Numbered from the stretch's first letter, positions 7,193 through 15,123 are shown. The stretch is DNA of 45,616 nucleotides from an uncultured Lachnospiraceae bacterium (GCA_949738465.1 CATJBQ010000097.1:1-45616); one strand, 5' to 3'. The notes: generated by a model from the sequence alone, not told the origin. Made by a program: numbers and translations.

Positions 7193-8680
7193 TTACTGCT
7201 TTTCCTCCGGCGGCTCCACATAAGAATACGCATTGGAGATCTTGCAGTTCTCAGCCGTAAGCTCAATGGGCTCCCGGTAATATGCAATTACCGGCGTATC
7301 CACCTCCACCATCTCATAGAGCTGCCGCGCCACCTCTCCCGGCAGGTTCAGGCAGCCGTGGGAACCGGATGTCTTATAATACTCTCCGCCAAACTGGCTT
7401 CTCCAGGAAGCGTCATGGAACCCGACATTGTAAGCAAAGGGCATAAAATATTCCACATCCGATTCATAATCCTCACCTTTCAGCACCGCCGGACTCTTCT
7501 TGTATACAATCTTAAATAACCCGTCGGGGGAACCGTTTCCCTTGGCAATATTTCCGGATACCAGATCCGATTCCAGCCTCAACTGACCCTCCACATAATA
7601 CCACATATGCTGCTTGGTATAATCCACTTCAATGTAAGTGCTCCCAATGTCCTCAAAGCCCTCTACCTTGGCCCGCTGGGAGTACACCGGCTCCCTGGTA
7701 ACCTTCTGGCCGGACAGCACATCCTCCATAAGCTGCACAGCTTCCTTCTCCTTATTCACCACCCATCCGTAATCACCGCCGCCAATAGTAATGGTATCCC
7801 CGGAGGAAGTGGCAAACTGCCGGTCGTCTCCATAGGTGTTGTATTTACTGGCCAGGTACTGCACATAGTCCGCTACCTTCTGCTCATCCAGGGAAAGAGA
7901 AAAATCCTCTCCCACAATCAGCATCTCAGCAATCTTCTCCGTGCCTAACTGCTCGTCATAATCGGAAATCTTGTATACAATCCCGCCCTGCAGCACATTC
8001 GAAATCCGCTCCAGCGCCTCTACAATCACCGGGCTGTCCGAATAAATCGACGGATTCACATAAGCGTCATCCGGAAGCGTCACATCTCCCTCGCCGTTAT
8101 TGACCGCCTCTCCCACATACGCCGCCACCTTATCCAGGACCAGCTCGTTGCCCAAAGTCTCCGGCACAATCTTGTAGCCTTCCTCGTCCTGGGCCAGCGT
8201 TGCATTGACAGGATGAACAATATTCTCCTCCGAAAAACAGGGCAACGCCGCTATGGTCCGCTTCAGCGCTTCCTCATCATAGACCATGGGCGTAGGGACG
8301 TGAATCTCATGATCCTTGAACAAATAAGGAATCCAGGCAAACATATTCTGCTCCTCTAAGGCCCGCTTCAGGGAACCGTCCGGCACATAGGAGCACCCGA
8401 TCTCACGCCCCATCACATGGTACTTCTCCCCATCCCTTCCATGGATGGTTAAAAGGTAATCGCCCACCTCCCGGGCAATCTTCTCCTCCCCCTGTGACAC
8501 CGTCTTGCCGCCCACCTTCAATCCATTGATCTGCGTACGAAAATAAAAATGGCTCTTAAAATAAAAGGACATCAAAAGATATGCCATCACCAACAGGGAT
8601 ACCATTATAATCACAGTCAGCAGGACCGCCCCCCGCTGCCTCTGCTTTCTCCGCTTCTCTCTGATCGTTGCTGCTCTCAT
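7193..8680 (-). CDS. L,D-transpeptidase (YkuD) with N-terminal membrane anchor
   Basis: A 495-residue cell-wall enzyme. A basic cytoplasmic start and one membrane helix (about 18-42) are followed by about 300 residues resembling the peptidoglycan-binding PG_binding_4 region found before YkuD domains. The C-terminal catalytic domain has SHGCLNLP, with H441 and C443 as the expected catalytic pair. L,D-transpeptidases form 3-3 crosslinks in peptidoglycan or attach proteins to it, using the Cys as nucleophile, outside the membrane. The gene has its own terminator and no obvious operon partner. A GGAGGA site sits about ten bases before the ATG. The upstream promoter is not clear. Confidence 0.9.
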   Translation of the reverse strand: MRAATIREKRRKQRQRGAVLLTVIIMVSLLVMAYLLMSFYFKSHFYFRTQINGLKVGGKTVSQGEEKIAREVGDYLLTIHGRDGEKYHVMGREIGCSYVPDGSLKRALEEQNMFAWIPYLFKDHEIHVPTPMVYDEEALKRTIAALPCFSEENIVHPVNATLAQDEEGYKIVPETLGNELVLDKVAAYVGEAVNNGEGDVTLPDDAYVNPSIYSDSPVIVEALERISNVLQGGIVYKISDYDEQLGTEKIAEMLIVGEDFSLSLDEQKVADYVQYLASKYNTYGDDRQFATSSGDTITIGGGDYGWVVNKEKEAVQLMEDVLSGQKVTREPVYSQRAKVEGFEDIGSTYIEVDYTKQHMWYYVEGQLRLESDLVSGNIAKGNGSPDGLFKIVYKKSPAVLKGEDYESDVEYFMPFAYNVGFHDASWRSQFGGEYYKTSGSHGCLNLPGEVARQLYEMVEVDTPVIAYYREPIELTAENCKISNAYSYVEPPEEKQ

Positions 8681-8808
8681 ACTTCTTCATTCCTCCGTCC
8701 TGGTTTTTGAACACACATATGATGACAGGCGCTTTCTCACCTCTTTTACAAATATAGCATATCTTTTGCAGGAATAGCTTATGTTCTTTCTTAATATTTT
8801 ATGAAAAA

Positions 8809-9951
8809 TCATTCGCCCGGATCATCAAATTCATCATACAATGGAATTCCATTGACCGCAACCTTATCCTCAATGGCGATCACCAGGCAGTTGCGGCCAT
8901 CAATCTCCCGTGTCTCCAGTAAATGGGTAAATTCCGGCTTCACCTGCACCGTAATGTTGGGGGTCTTTACCTCAAACCTCTTGGCATTGACCACATTGGC
9001 CGCCACAATGGGCGTATTCTCCGGCATGATTCTGGTATAGGCCTCCTCAAACTGCTGCATCTGCTCCTCATTGGCGCCGCTCTGGGTAAGGATCTGTTCC
9101 ACGTCCCGCTTGTCCAGTGTCAGCGGCCTGGGATTATCCTTACTCTCCTCCATGCGCTCCTGGATATTCTCCTGGATACTCATAATCGTCTCATACTCAC
9201 GCTTCTCCCCCAGGGTATCCTCAATCAGCTCCTGGAACATCTCCCGCTGGCTGCAGACCGGGATCGGAACTGCCGCTCCCAGGACAGAATCCACAAACTC
9301 CTCATGGGGCGCATCCGGATTCTTCGTATAATAAAGGACGCTGTGCAGATCCGTGCTCCGGTCTGTAAAGGCCGGAAACAGAAATCCCACCTCCGGCAGC
9401 TCCACCAGCCAGTCCCGGCTGCAGTTCTGGAACAAATTGCTCTCCGGGTGATAGGACAGGCCCGGCTTCGACAGGTTCACCGGGCAGATGGAGCACAGCA
9501 GATAAGAGAACACCTCGTCGGAAGCGTCCTCCATATCCAGACCGTCGCTGGCCCGCCCCGGCACGTCATAGGCATTGTGGATCAGCAGGATCAGATAATT
9601 CCCCACATAGTAATAATACTGGATCACCTTATCGTAAAATTCATCCAGCAGCGCGTCATCCATAAGCTCACTATTGCGAAGGCGCAGCAAAAATTCCTGG
9701 GTTCCTCCCTCAAACTCGGAATCCAGGGGAAACTCCAGATCCAGAAGGTTCCGCCCCGGCGTCCCGGAAAGGGTCTTCTTAAAAATCTCGTAATACTTAT
9801 AGGTATCCTCCTCCTGCAGGGCATAAAAGGCCTCCCGGAACGAAGTAATCTTCTCCTTCTCGCCCCCCACATAGCAGCCGCAGATCCGGGTAATACAGCC
9901 GCCGTCCTTCTGATACTGCTTCTTCAGTTCATTGATCTCTTTTTTTGTCAT
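8809..9951 (-). CDS. DUF4317 family protein
   Basis: A 380-residue protein starting MTKKEINELKKQYQKDG, which I recognise as the DUF4317 family of Clostridia. It has no signal peptide or membrane segment and is acidic, so it is likely cytoplasmic. Characteristic stretches are ITRICGCYVGGEKEK near the N-terminus and a C-terminal region ending IEDKVAVNGIPLYDEFDD. No function is known. I start it at 9951 rather than at the first ATG of the frame (10038), because GAGGATGAGGAT precedes it and the promoter at 10010-10038 lies over the longer form. It is transcribed away from the ABC-class ATPase gene through overlapping promoters. Confidence 0.85.
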   Translation of the reverse strand: MTKKEINELKKQYQKDGGCITRICGCYVGGEKEKITSFREAFYALQEEDTYKYYEIFKKTLSGTPGRNLLDLEFPLDSEFEGGTQEFLLRLRNSELMDDALLDEFYDKVIQYYYYVGNYLILLIHNAYDVPGRASDGLDMEDASDEVFSYLLCSICPVNLSKPGLSYHPESNLFQNCSRDWLVELPEVGFLFPAFTDRSTDLHSVLYYTKNPDAPHEEFVDSVLGAAVPIPVCSQREMFQELIEDTLGEKREYETIMSIQENIQERMEESKDNPRPLTLDKRDVEQILTQSGANEEQMQQFEEAYTRIMPENTPIVAANVVNAKRFEVKTPNITVQVKPEFTHLLETREIDGRNCLVIAIEDKVAVNGIPLYDEFDDPGE

Positions 9952-9975
9952 ATCCTCATCCTCTTCCGGAAAATT

Positions 9976-10004
9976 TTGACACAATCGCAAGTCTGTGTTA
10001 TAAT
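9976..10004 (+). promoter_or_regulatory. Promoter of the ABC-class ATPase gene
   Basis: TTGACA (9976-9981) and TATAAT (9999-10004) with a 17-base spacer, which is the consensus. It lies inside the early transcribed region of the DUF4317 gene and overlaps that gene's start point. Confidence 0.8.
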
Positions 10005-10009
10005 TTTTG

Positions 10010-10038
10010 ATTATAGCACAGAACTTACGTTCTATCAA
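10010..10038 (-). promoter_or_regulatory. Promoter of the DUF4317 gene
   Basis: Minus-strand TTGATA (10033-10038) and TATAAT (10010-10015) with a 17-base spacer. The two -10 boxes of the opposing promoters are only five bases apart, so RNA polymerase can hardly occupy both at once. Confidence 0.8.
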
Positions 10039-10066
10039 CCTATTTTTTCATAGAAAGGATTTTATC

Positions 10067-11770
10067 ATGAATACCTCTCAACAACTGCGCCAGTCCATTC
10101 TGGCCATGGAACACAAGAGCTATCCGGCCTACAAATCCCTGGCCGGACGTTATCAGTTTGACAGCTATGTCCTTTGCATCGACCATGTGCAGGGCGATCC
10201 CTTTGCCTCCCCATCCAAGGTGCATGTGGAGCTTGCGCCCAGGACAGCCGGATTCCCGGCACAGCTTTACGATACGAAGGAGAAGCGCATTGCCCTGGAA
10301 GACTACCTGACCCGCAAGTTCGGCCGGGAGCTGTCCGCGGTCAGCAAGAAGGCCGGCGGCTCCGGAAAGAGCGGCCTGATTTCAGTCAGCCGCTGCGGCC
10401 AGCAGATCTTAGAGCGCTCCTGCTGTGAGCTCAACCCTGCAAGCGGCGCACTCCTGTTCCGCCTGGAGGTAGGATTTCCCGCCAACGGCCGCTCCATCAA
10501 CGCCAGAGAGCTTATTAAGATCCTGTTTGATTTCCTGCCGGACTGCGTGGAGAAGAGCCTGATCTGCCGAAGCCTTAAGATGCAGGAGCTTCGGGCTGTC
10601 GCCCAGCTCTGCGAGGATCAAGTGTATATCCGGGAGCAGTTGAAGGAGCTGGGGCTCTGCGCTTTTGTGGCCAACGGCGCGATCCTGCCCCGGGTATCCG
10701 GCGTTTCCCAACGCCCTTTGAAGGAAGCGATTGCATTTAAAAGTCCGACTTCCCTGGAGGTTACCCTGCAGCTTCCCCACCATGGCCCCCTCACCGGTAT
10801 GGGCATCCGCAAGGGCATTACGCTGATTGTCGGCGGCGGCTTCCATGGCAAGTCCACCCTGCTGAATGCTTTGGAGCTGGGCGTTTACAACCATATCGCC
10901 GGGGACGGGAGAGAATATGTGATTACCGACGAGAACGCCTTTAAGCTGCGGGCCGAGGACTCCCGCTATATCAGCAACAGCAATATTTCCCTGTTCATTC
11001 AGAACCTTCCCGGCCGGAAGGACACCACCGCCTTTTCCACCGAGGATGCCAGCGGAAGCACCTCCCAGGCGGCCAACACCATCGAGGCCATCGAATCCGG
11101 CAGCCGTCTGCTTTTAATCGACGAGGACACCTCCGCCACCAATTTTATGATCCGGGACCAGTTGATGCAGAGCGTCATCACGGACCGTGAGGAGCCCATT
11201 ACGCCTTTTATCAGCCGGGTCAGCGCCCTCTATGGGCAGAGCGGCATCTCCTCCATCATCGTGGCCGGAAGCTCCGGCGCTTATTTCCATGTGGCGGACA
11301 CGGTGCTGCAGATGAAGGAATATGTCCCCTTGGATATTACGGAGAAGGCGAAGACAGCGGCAGCCGGATACCCTGCCCTGCATGTGGACGGCCTTTCCTA
11401 TCGGCTTCCGGATTTTTCCCGCCATCCCAGGGCCGGCGGGGAGCTTATGCATCTTGACCGTGTGAAGATGAAGAGTATGGGCTTGGACGGCATCCAGATC
11501 AACCACTCCAACACGGATCTGCGCTACTTAGAACAGCTTTGCGACAGCGAGCAGCTTACCGCCCTGGCTTATATGGTGGTGTACGGCGCCAAGCATCTGA
11601 TGGACGGGCGGCGGACCCTCACCCAGCTTGTGGACCAGCTAGAACAGCTTCTGGAGAAAAAGGGACTGGCAGGGCTGGCCGAGGGCTCTTATCTGCCCGC
11701 CAACTTAAGCAGGCCCAGGCGGCAGGAGATTTTCGCCTGCTTCAACCGTTGCAGGGATCTACGGTTTTAA
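10067..11770 (+). CDS. ABC-class ATPase of unknown role
   Basis: A 567-residue cytoplasmic protein of the family named predicted ATPase of the ABC class. It has an N-terminal domain of about 240 residues, then Walker A GGGFHGKST (256-264), an ABC-like signature region with SGSTSQA (about 330), Walker B LLLIDEDTSA (D352, E353) and an SSIIVAGSSGAY switch region. It has no membrane segments and no adjoining transport genes, so it is not a transporter subunit. The substrate is unknown. The start is the ATG after AAAGGA at 10067. It is expressed from the consensus promoter at 9976 and ends at an intrinsic terminator. Confidence 0.85.
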   Translation: MNTSQQLRQSILAMEHKSYPAYKSLAGRYQFDSYVLCIDHVQGDPFASPSKVHVELAPRTAGFPAQLYDTKEKRIALEDYLTRKFGRELSAVSKKAGGSGKSGLISVSRCGQQILERSCCELNPASGALLFRLEVGFPANGRSINARELIKILFDFLPDCVEKSLICRSLKMQELRAVAQLCEDQVYIREQLKELGLCAFVANGAILPRVSGVSQRPLKEAIAFKSPTSLEVTLQLPHHGPLTGMGIRKGITLIVGGGFHGKSTLLNALELGVYNHIAGDGREYVITDENAFKLRAEDSRYISNSNISLFIQNLPGRKDTTAFSTEDASGSTSQAANTIEAIESGSRLLLIDEDTSATNFMIRDQLMQSVITDREEPITPFISRVSALYGQSGISSIIVAGSSGAYFHVADTVLQMKEYVPLDITEKAKTAAAGYPALHVDGLSYRLPDFSRHPRAGGELMHLDRVKMKSMGLDGIQINHSNTDLRYLEQLCDSEQLTALAYMVVYGAKHLMDGRRTLTQLVDQLEQLLEKKGLAGLAEGSYLPANLSRPRRQEIFACFNRCRDLRF

Positions 11771-11784
11771 TAGACACACAACAC

Positions 11785-11823
11785 AGGAGGAGACGTCCCT
11801 TACGGGAAAGTCTCCTCCTTTCT
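11785..11823 (+). terminator. Terminator of the ABC-class ATPase gene
   Basis: Ten-base arms 11785-11794 (AGGAGGAGAC) and 11810-11819, followed by TTTCTGCTTT on the plus strand. The T tract is imperfect. Confidence 0.65.
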
Positions 11824-11843
11824 GCTTTCGACAATTCTGATTT

Positions 11844-12377
11844 TTATTCCTCCGGCCATCGGGCCTCCTGCCCCTCCGGCCCGCCCACCATATCCAGCGC
11901 ATCCCCGATCAGACGCACCATCTCCCAGATCGAGCGGAAATTCACGGTTTTATTCTGATCCGCCCAGGTGATCCGGCCCTGCCAGCTACTGTTCTGCCGG
12001 TGCTGCACCCGTACAATGAACGTCCCCAGATCCCCATGCTGTTTCAATAATTCTTCCTCATCCATGACCCTTCTCCTTTCCTCAATTTGATTGCGCGGTT
12101 CTCTGCGCATACTGTTACGCCCTAAGGGCGCTTCATCATCATTGCGTTGCTCTTTTCGCACCCCGGCAAATCCTCGCCTGCTCTGTGCCGGATAAGGAAA
12201 TTTCAGACTGTCAAAAAAGCGCTCCATTCCAAACACCAGTTCTTCCAGGCTGTGAAACCGCTCCCCTTCCCGGCTGCAGCAATGGTAATACCTCCCCGTT
12301 ATGCTCTGTCCTGCTGCCCGGTCCACACATACCACCAGTCCGCAGGGCGTTCCGATATAAATCTGTGAGCCTTCCAT
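11844..12377 (-). CDS. Hypothetical protein next to the BTAD regulator
   Basis: A 177-residue soluble protein with no domain I can name securely. The first 65 residues (IYIGTPCGLVVCVD through FHSLEELVFGMERFFDSL) and the last 65 (GTFIVRVQHRQNSSWQGRITW, then NFRSIWEMVRLIGDALD) look like two conserved halves joined by a charged, variable middle. Similar small proteins accompany BTAD-type regulators in related bacteria as far as I recall. GGAGA precedes the ATG. It lies 69 bases downstream of the broken regulator gene and may have lost its partner. Confidence 0.6.
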   Translation of the reverse strand: MEGSQIYIGTPCGLVVCVDRAAGQSITGRYYHCCSREGERFHSLEELVFGMERFFDSLKFPYPAQSRRGFAGVRKEQRNDDEAPLGRNSMRREPRNQIEERRRVMDEEELLKQHGDLGTFIVRVQHRQNSSWQGRITWADQNKTVNFRSIWEMVRLIGDALDMVGGPEGQEARWPEE

Positions 12378-12446
12378 CCACCGTTTCTCCTTCTATTTTA
12401 CGGCCGCCTCCATCTCCTGTTTTCTTTCATTGGTCATACGCAACCC

Positions 12447-13500
12447 TCATCCATCCTTTGGCAGCGCTTCCTGGAAATCCTCCTCCACACTGCTGACATG
12501 GTACTCCACGCCGATCCGCTGGCGGTTCACCATAAATTCCCGGCTGATCCGCCGCTGCACCACACGGCAGTCCTCCCGGGTGGTATTTACCAAGAGCACC
12601 AGGTATTGGCCTCGTCCGTAACGGCTGATGACATCGCTGCGTCTCACCGCTTTGCGGATGCACTCTCCCAGACGTTCAGAGAGCTCCTCCAGCTTCTGCA
12701 CCATGTCCTGCATCTTCCTTGAAGGCGTAAAGCCCTGCTCCCTTAAATACAGCTCCAGGGTATCATTATAAAATCTGCGGGCCTACAGATGCCTTCCCGA
12801 AACCGTCAGCGCCTCCATAGTCAGCGTTTCCCAATCCGCCAGCAGATCTGCTCCGGACGCAAACCTTCCCAGTTCTTCTAGTATAGCGAATATTAAGTCT
12901 CTGATACATTGACGCAGGATGATTGTTTCATATGCAAGGCGGAGGAATGAGGCGTAGCGGTGGCTACGCCGATTGACGACAACGCCGCAGATGAAAAATC
13001 AGACAAGTCAAGGTGTCAGTTACTTAGTATTCGCTATACTAGTTTCTCATAGTCCCCGGTCTCCCTAAGGAGGGAGGCTGCACGCTCCACGCAGACGCAG
13101 AACAGCCCATGATACCTGCGGGCCTCCTGCGCCGCCCATACCGCGCTGTTCTGGGCGCTCAGAAAATCTCCGGTGTAGGTATGGCAGGCTTCCAGGTACA
13201 GCGCAAGCTTTCGCCCCGGCTCCGGTTCTTTCTCCGCCTCCGCCGCCAGCCGCTCCATCTCCCGGGCGTCCTCCTCCACCGGCACCTCCCGGCACCAGTA
13301 ATACCGCCCGTCCCGCTGCCGGATATAGCCCTCCCCTTCCGGGAGTCCGGCCGCAGCCAGCTTCTTCCTGGCATTATAAATCACGCTCCTTAAGGCATGA
13401 TTGGCGTTCTCCAGATCCCGCTCCTCAAAAACCACCGCCTTATTTCCTGCTCCTCTAAGGTTCCTTTTTCTGTGCGTGCCTTTCCCAGAGGCTTCCCGCA
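12447..13500 (-). pseudogene. BTAD-type transcriptional regulator with degenerate GGDEF domain, broken
   Basis: Remains of one gene run from right to left. A SARP/BTAD region (NANHALRSVIYNARKKL, YLEACHTYTGDFL) reaches DYEKL, where the MITE at 12882-13038 intervenes. It then continues EELGRFASGADLLADWETL to an in-frame TAG (12783-12785) at GRHL, where relatives keep coding. Beyond it come ARRFYNDTLELYLREQG and a degenerate GGDEF-like segment (SDVISRYGRGQYLVLL, with GRGQY instead of GGDEF). The N-terminal winged helix is missing, and the middle between BTAD and GGDEF-like parts is shortened. The gene is therefore dead by at least three lesions. Confidence 0.8.
12878..13042. mobile_element. 157-bp MITE with CTAG target duplication
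   Basis: The element itself spans 12882-13038 and has inverted ends starting TATAGCGAATA. About 32 bases at each end match with five differences. It is flanked by CTAG on both sides. Removing the element and one CTAG restores the reading frame of the host gene across the site, which shows the insertion directly. Inside is a perfect hairpin GGCGTAGC/GCTACGCC with a four-base loop near 12950. There is no reading frame, so a transposase would have to act in trans. Confidence 0.85.
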
Positions 13501-13742
13501 AGGTTCAATACCACTCCCAGAAGTACCGCCGCTGCCGCCGCAAGCTTCCCATATAGCGAGGTCAGCAGGGTCATGACCACTCCCAGATAGGGAAGAGCCA
13601 GGATTACGCTGCCGATATACTGGTCATAGGACACCGGAAGATACGGCTCCATGCTGCCGCTGAGCACATGGTACATATGGCATCCAAACACTTCGGGCAG
13701 CACCAGCAGGGAACACAGCAGAACCACAATGAAAATCATCAT
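13455..13742 (-). pseudogene. Signal peptidase I (SipW type) with its middle deleted
   Basis: The 95-residue frame begins with a membrane helix and HVLSGSMEPYLPV, which holds the catalytic Ser of type I signal peptidases. It then jumps to YDQYIGSVILALPYLGVVM, the C-terminal membrane segment of SipW-like enzymes. The stretch of roughly 70-90 residues with the second catalytic residue is absent, without loss of frame. SipW-type peptidases normally process secreted matrix or surface proteins coded nearby, here plausibly the MucBP-type protein. As it stands the protein cannot be catalytic. Confidence 0.75.
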
Positions 13743-13756
13743 GGTTCCTGCCGCGC

Positions 13757-14398
13757 TTAAAACCCTGCCGGCCCTGCCGGTTCCGTTCCCGGAGTCTGGA
13801 CGCCAACCGGCGCATACCGAAAATCAAAGACATTTTCCGCCTCATTGGCCGAGAGGGTTTTCACCAGGCTCAACGCCTGGGGCTGGTACCCTTCCACATA
13901 GCGGGAGGACACATACTGCCGCTCGCCAACGTTGCCGTAATACGTATCGCTGGCCATGATCTGGTTTCCTTCCATATCCAGGTAATTCACCCGATAAGCC
14001 GCCATATCGCCGCTGATTCCGTAGGCAACCACATAATCCCGGTCGCAGGCCACCCGGAAGGCAGGCGCTTCCGCCTCCGAATTATCCCTGCCGGAACGGC
14101 GGACGCCCTTCACATAATACCTTGCGTCCGTGGCCGCAGCCGCCTCCTGGGGACGGATATACACCGTATCTCCGTATCTCAGCCCCGTAACCGTCGTGCA
14201 GTCCCTGCCATAGACCACGCTGGCCGTATCGGAAATCACATCCACGCCGCCCTCTGAAAGCTCTCCCTGATTCCCGGCATAGAGCTTCACCGTATAGGTA
14301 TATTCTTCGTCTGCCGCAGATACGCGCCCGCCGCCGGCCGTCAGAAAAAACAGCGCAAAGAGCAGAACGCCTGCGGATATTTTTTTCAAAAATCTCAT
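13757..14398 (-). CDS. Secreted MucBP-type repeat protein, probably C-terminally truncated
   Basis: A 213-residue protein with a signal peptide (about 1-28, ending VSAA), a beta-rich middle (YTVKLYAGNQGELSEGG, a bacterial-repeat-like motif) and a MucBP-like part. The latter is YRVNYLDMEGNQIMASDTYYG through YVSSRYVEGYQPQ. It ends PAGPAGF 15 bases before the signal-peptidase remnant, with no anchor or sorting signal. Proteins of this kind are usually longer, so the C-terminus was probably lost in the rearrangement that also shortened the next genes. GGAGGGAGGAG precedes the ATG. Confidence 0.65.
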   Translation of the reverse strand: MRFLKKISAGVLLFALFFLTAGGGRVSAADEEYTYTVKLYAGNQGELSEGGVDVISDTASVVYGRDCTTVTGLRYGDTVYIRPQEAAAATDARYYVKGVRRSGRDNSEAEAPAFRVACDRDYVVAYGISGDMAAYRVNYLDMEGNQIMASDTYYGNVGERQYVSSRYVEGYQPQALSLVKTLSANEAENVFDFRYAPVGVQTPGTEPAGPAGF

Positions 14399-14422
14399 GC
14401 TAACTCCTCCCTGCCTGTGAAT

Positions 14423-14450
14423 ATTATATGATTAGTATATACGATGTTAA
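14423..14450 (-). promoter_or_regulatory. Promoter of the MucBP-type gene
   Basis: Minus-strand TTAACA (14445-14450) and TATAAT (14423-14428) with a 16-base spacer, about 25 bases before the ATG. Confidence 0.55.
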
Positions 14451-14469
14451 GGCAAATAACCTGTATAAA

Positions 14470-14505
14470 GAAAAAACCGCCACCTTTTTCGTGACGGTTC
14501 TTTTT
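14470..14505 (-). terminator. Terminator behind the flavodoxin stub
   Basis: Nine-base arms 14475-14483 and 14491-14499 with one mismatch, followed by six T on the minus strand. Confidence 0.7.
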
Positions 14506-14771
14506 CATATGGATTCGATCTTCCAGAAAGCTCAACTGCCGGATGCGGGGATGGGAAGCATGCACCGAGTAAAACGGCGTCTTTGTCCCCACCTGTTCCA
14601 AGGGAAGCAGCCCCTCCTCTCCGGCAAGAATTCGTTTGCCCCTGCCGCTTACGCTCTCTCCCCAGGCCCGGGCAATCTTCTGGGTATTTCCAGTCTGGGA
14701 ATAGTAGATAATCAGTACCTTCATCGTTTTTCTGCCTTTCTTATTCAATATGTACTCCTGAAAGCTCTTCT

Positions 14772-14804
14772 GAAAAAACAAAAACGGCTGAAATCCTTCA
14801 GCCG
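14772..14804 (-). terminator. Terminator of the tRNA-Gly gene
   Basis: Perfect eight-base arms 14785-14792 (CGGCTGAA) and 14797-14804, followed on the minus strand by TTTTTGTTTTTT. It lies 12 bases after the tRNA. Confidence 0.85.
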
Positions 14805-14815
14805 CCTGTTGTACA

Positions 14816-14886
14816 AGCAGGATACGGGAGTCGGACCCGCCTCTTCAGCTTGGGAAGCTGACATACTACCGATGTACTAATCCTGC
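14816..14886 (-). tRNA. tRNA-Gly (anticodon CCC)
   Basis: The complement folds as a tRNA. The acceptor arms are GCAGGAT/ATCCTGC, the D arm is GTAC/GTAT with GG in its loop, and the anticodon stem TCAGC/GCTGA carries the loop TTCCCAA (anticodon CCC, codon GGG). The T stem is GCGGG/CCCGT. CCA is not encoded. The T loop reads TCCGACT, so position 55 is C instead of the near-universal T. It is transcribed alone from its own promoter. The fold is clear; the odd T loop makes its use in translation slightly uncertain. Confidence 0.9.
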
Positions 14887-14894
14887 ATGTCTCT

Positions 14895-14922
14895 ATTATA
14901 ACAGACTGTCGGGAGATTTCAA
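14895..14922 (-). promoter_or_regulatory. Promoter of the tRNA-Gly gene
   Basis: Minus-strand TTGAAA (14917-14922) and TATAAT (14895-14900) with a 16-base spacer, just upstream of the tRNA. Confidence 0.7.
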
Positions 14923-14997
14923 CCATTATTTTTAAATTTTTTCATTTTTTTGTATTTTTTCGAATTCAGAAAATATTTAACTTCACAGAAAAAAATA

Positions 14998-15026
14998 TTG
15001 ACGGCAAAGAATAAAAATATTAAAAT
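14998..15026 (+). promoter_or_regulatory. Promoter of a candidate small RNA
   Basis: TTGACG (14998-15003) and TAAAAT (15021-15026) with a 17-base spacer on the plus strand. No plus-strand gene follows. Confidence 0.6.
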
Positions 15027-15032
15027 TGGAGC

Positions 15033-15122
15033 AACTTATAAAAGAACCCTTTCGTGGGCAGAAAAATTTACAGTCATTCACTTGACAACCCGAGGGCAAC
15101 GGTTACACCGTTGCCCCCTTTT
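15033..15122 (+). ncRNA. Candidate small RNA downstream of the glycan operon
   Basis: About 90 nt lie between the promoter above and a perfect ten-base hairpin (GGGCAACGGT, 15094-15103 with 15107-15116) followed by CCTTTT. The hairpin ends just beyond the GH127 stop codon. The RNA would be antisense to the tail of the operon transcript. The same hairpin may serve the operon as a weak terminator. No start codon with a ribosome site is seen within it. Confidence 0.45.
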
Positions 15123-15123
15123 G

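Larger units (their letters stand above)
14395..14724 (-). pseudogene. Flavodoxin N-terminal stub
   Basis: The frame starts MKVLIIYYSQTGNTQKIARA, the phosphate-binding loop of flavodoxins that grips FMN. Nothing after about residue 30 resembles a flavodoxin. The frame then runs straight through a good intrinsic terminator (14470-14505) and stops in ATGA at the start of the next gene. A deletion has therefore joined the first codons to the sequence just before the terminator. Confidence 0.7.

Noticed and set aside
7094-7519. Frame of 141 codons on the plus strand opposite the transpeptidase gene
   Set aside because: It begins inside the terminator hairpin and has no domain; it is a shadow of the YkuD coding sequence.
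8923-10053. Plus-strand frame of 376 codons opposite the DUF4317 gene
   Set aside because: It is a shadow of the DUF4317 frame. DUF4317 has the ribosome site, promoter and family match.
11844-14724. Idea that the block is a mobile island or phage remnant
   Set aside because: No integrase, attachment repeats or phage genes are seen; only the MITE is mobile. The genes look like a native locus in decay.
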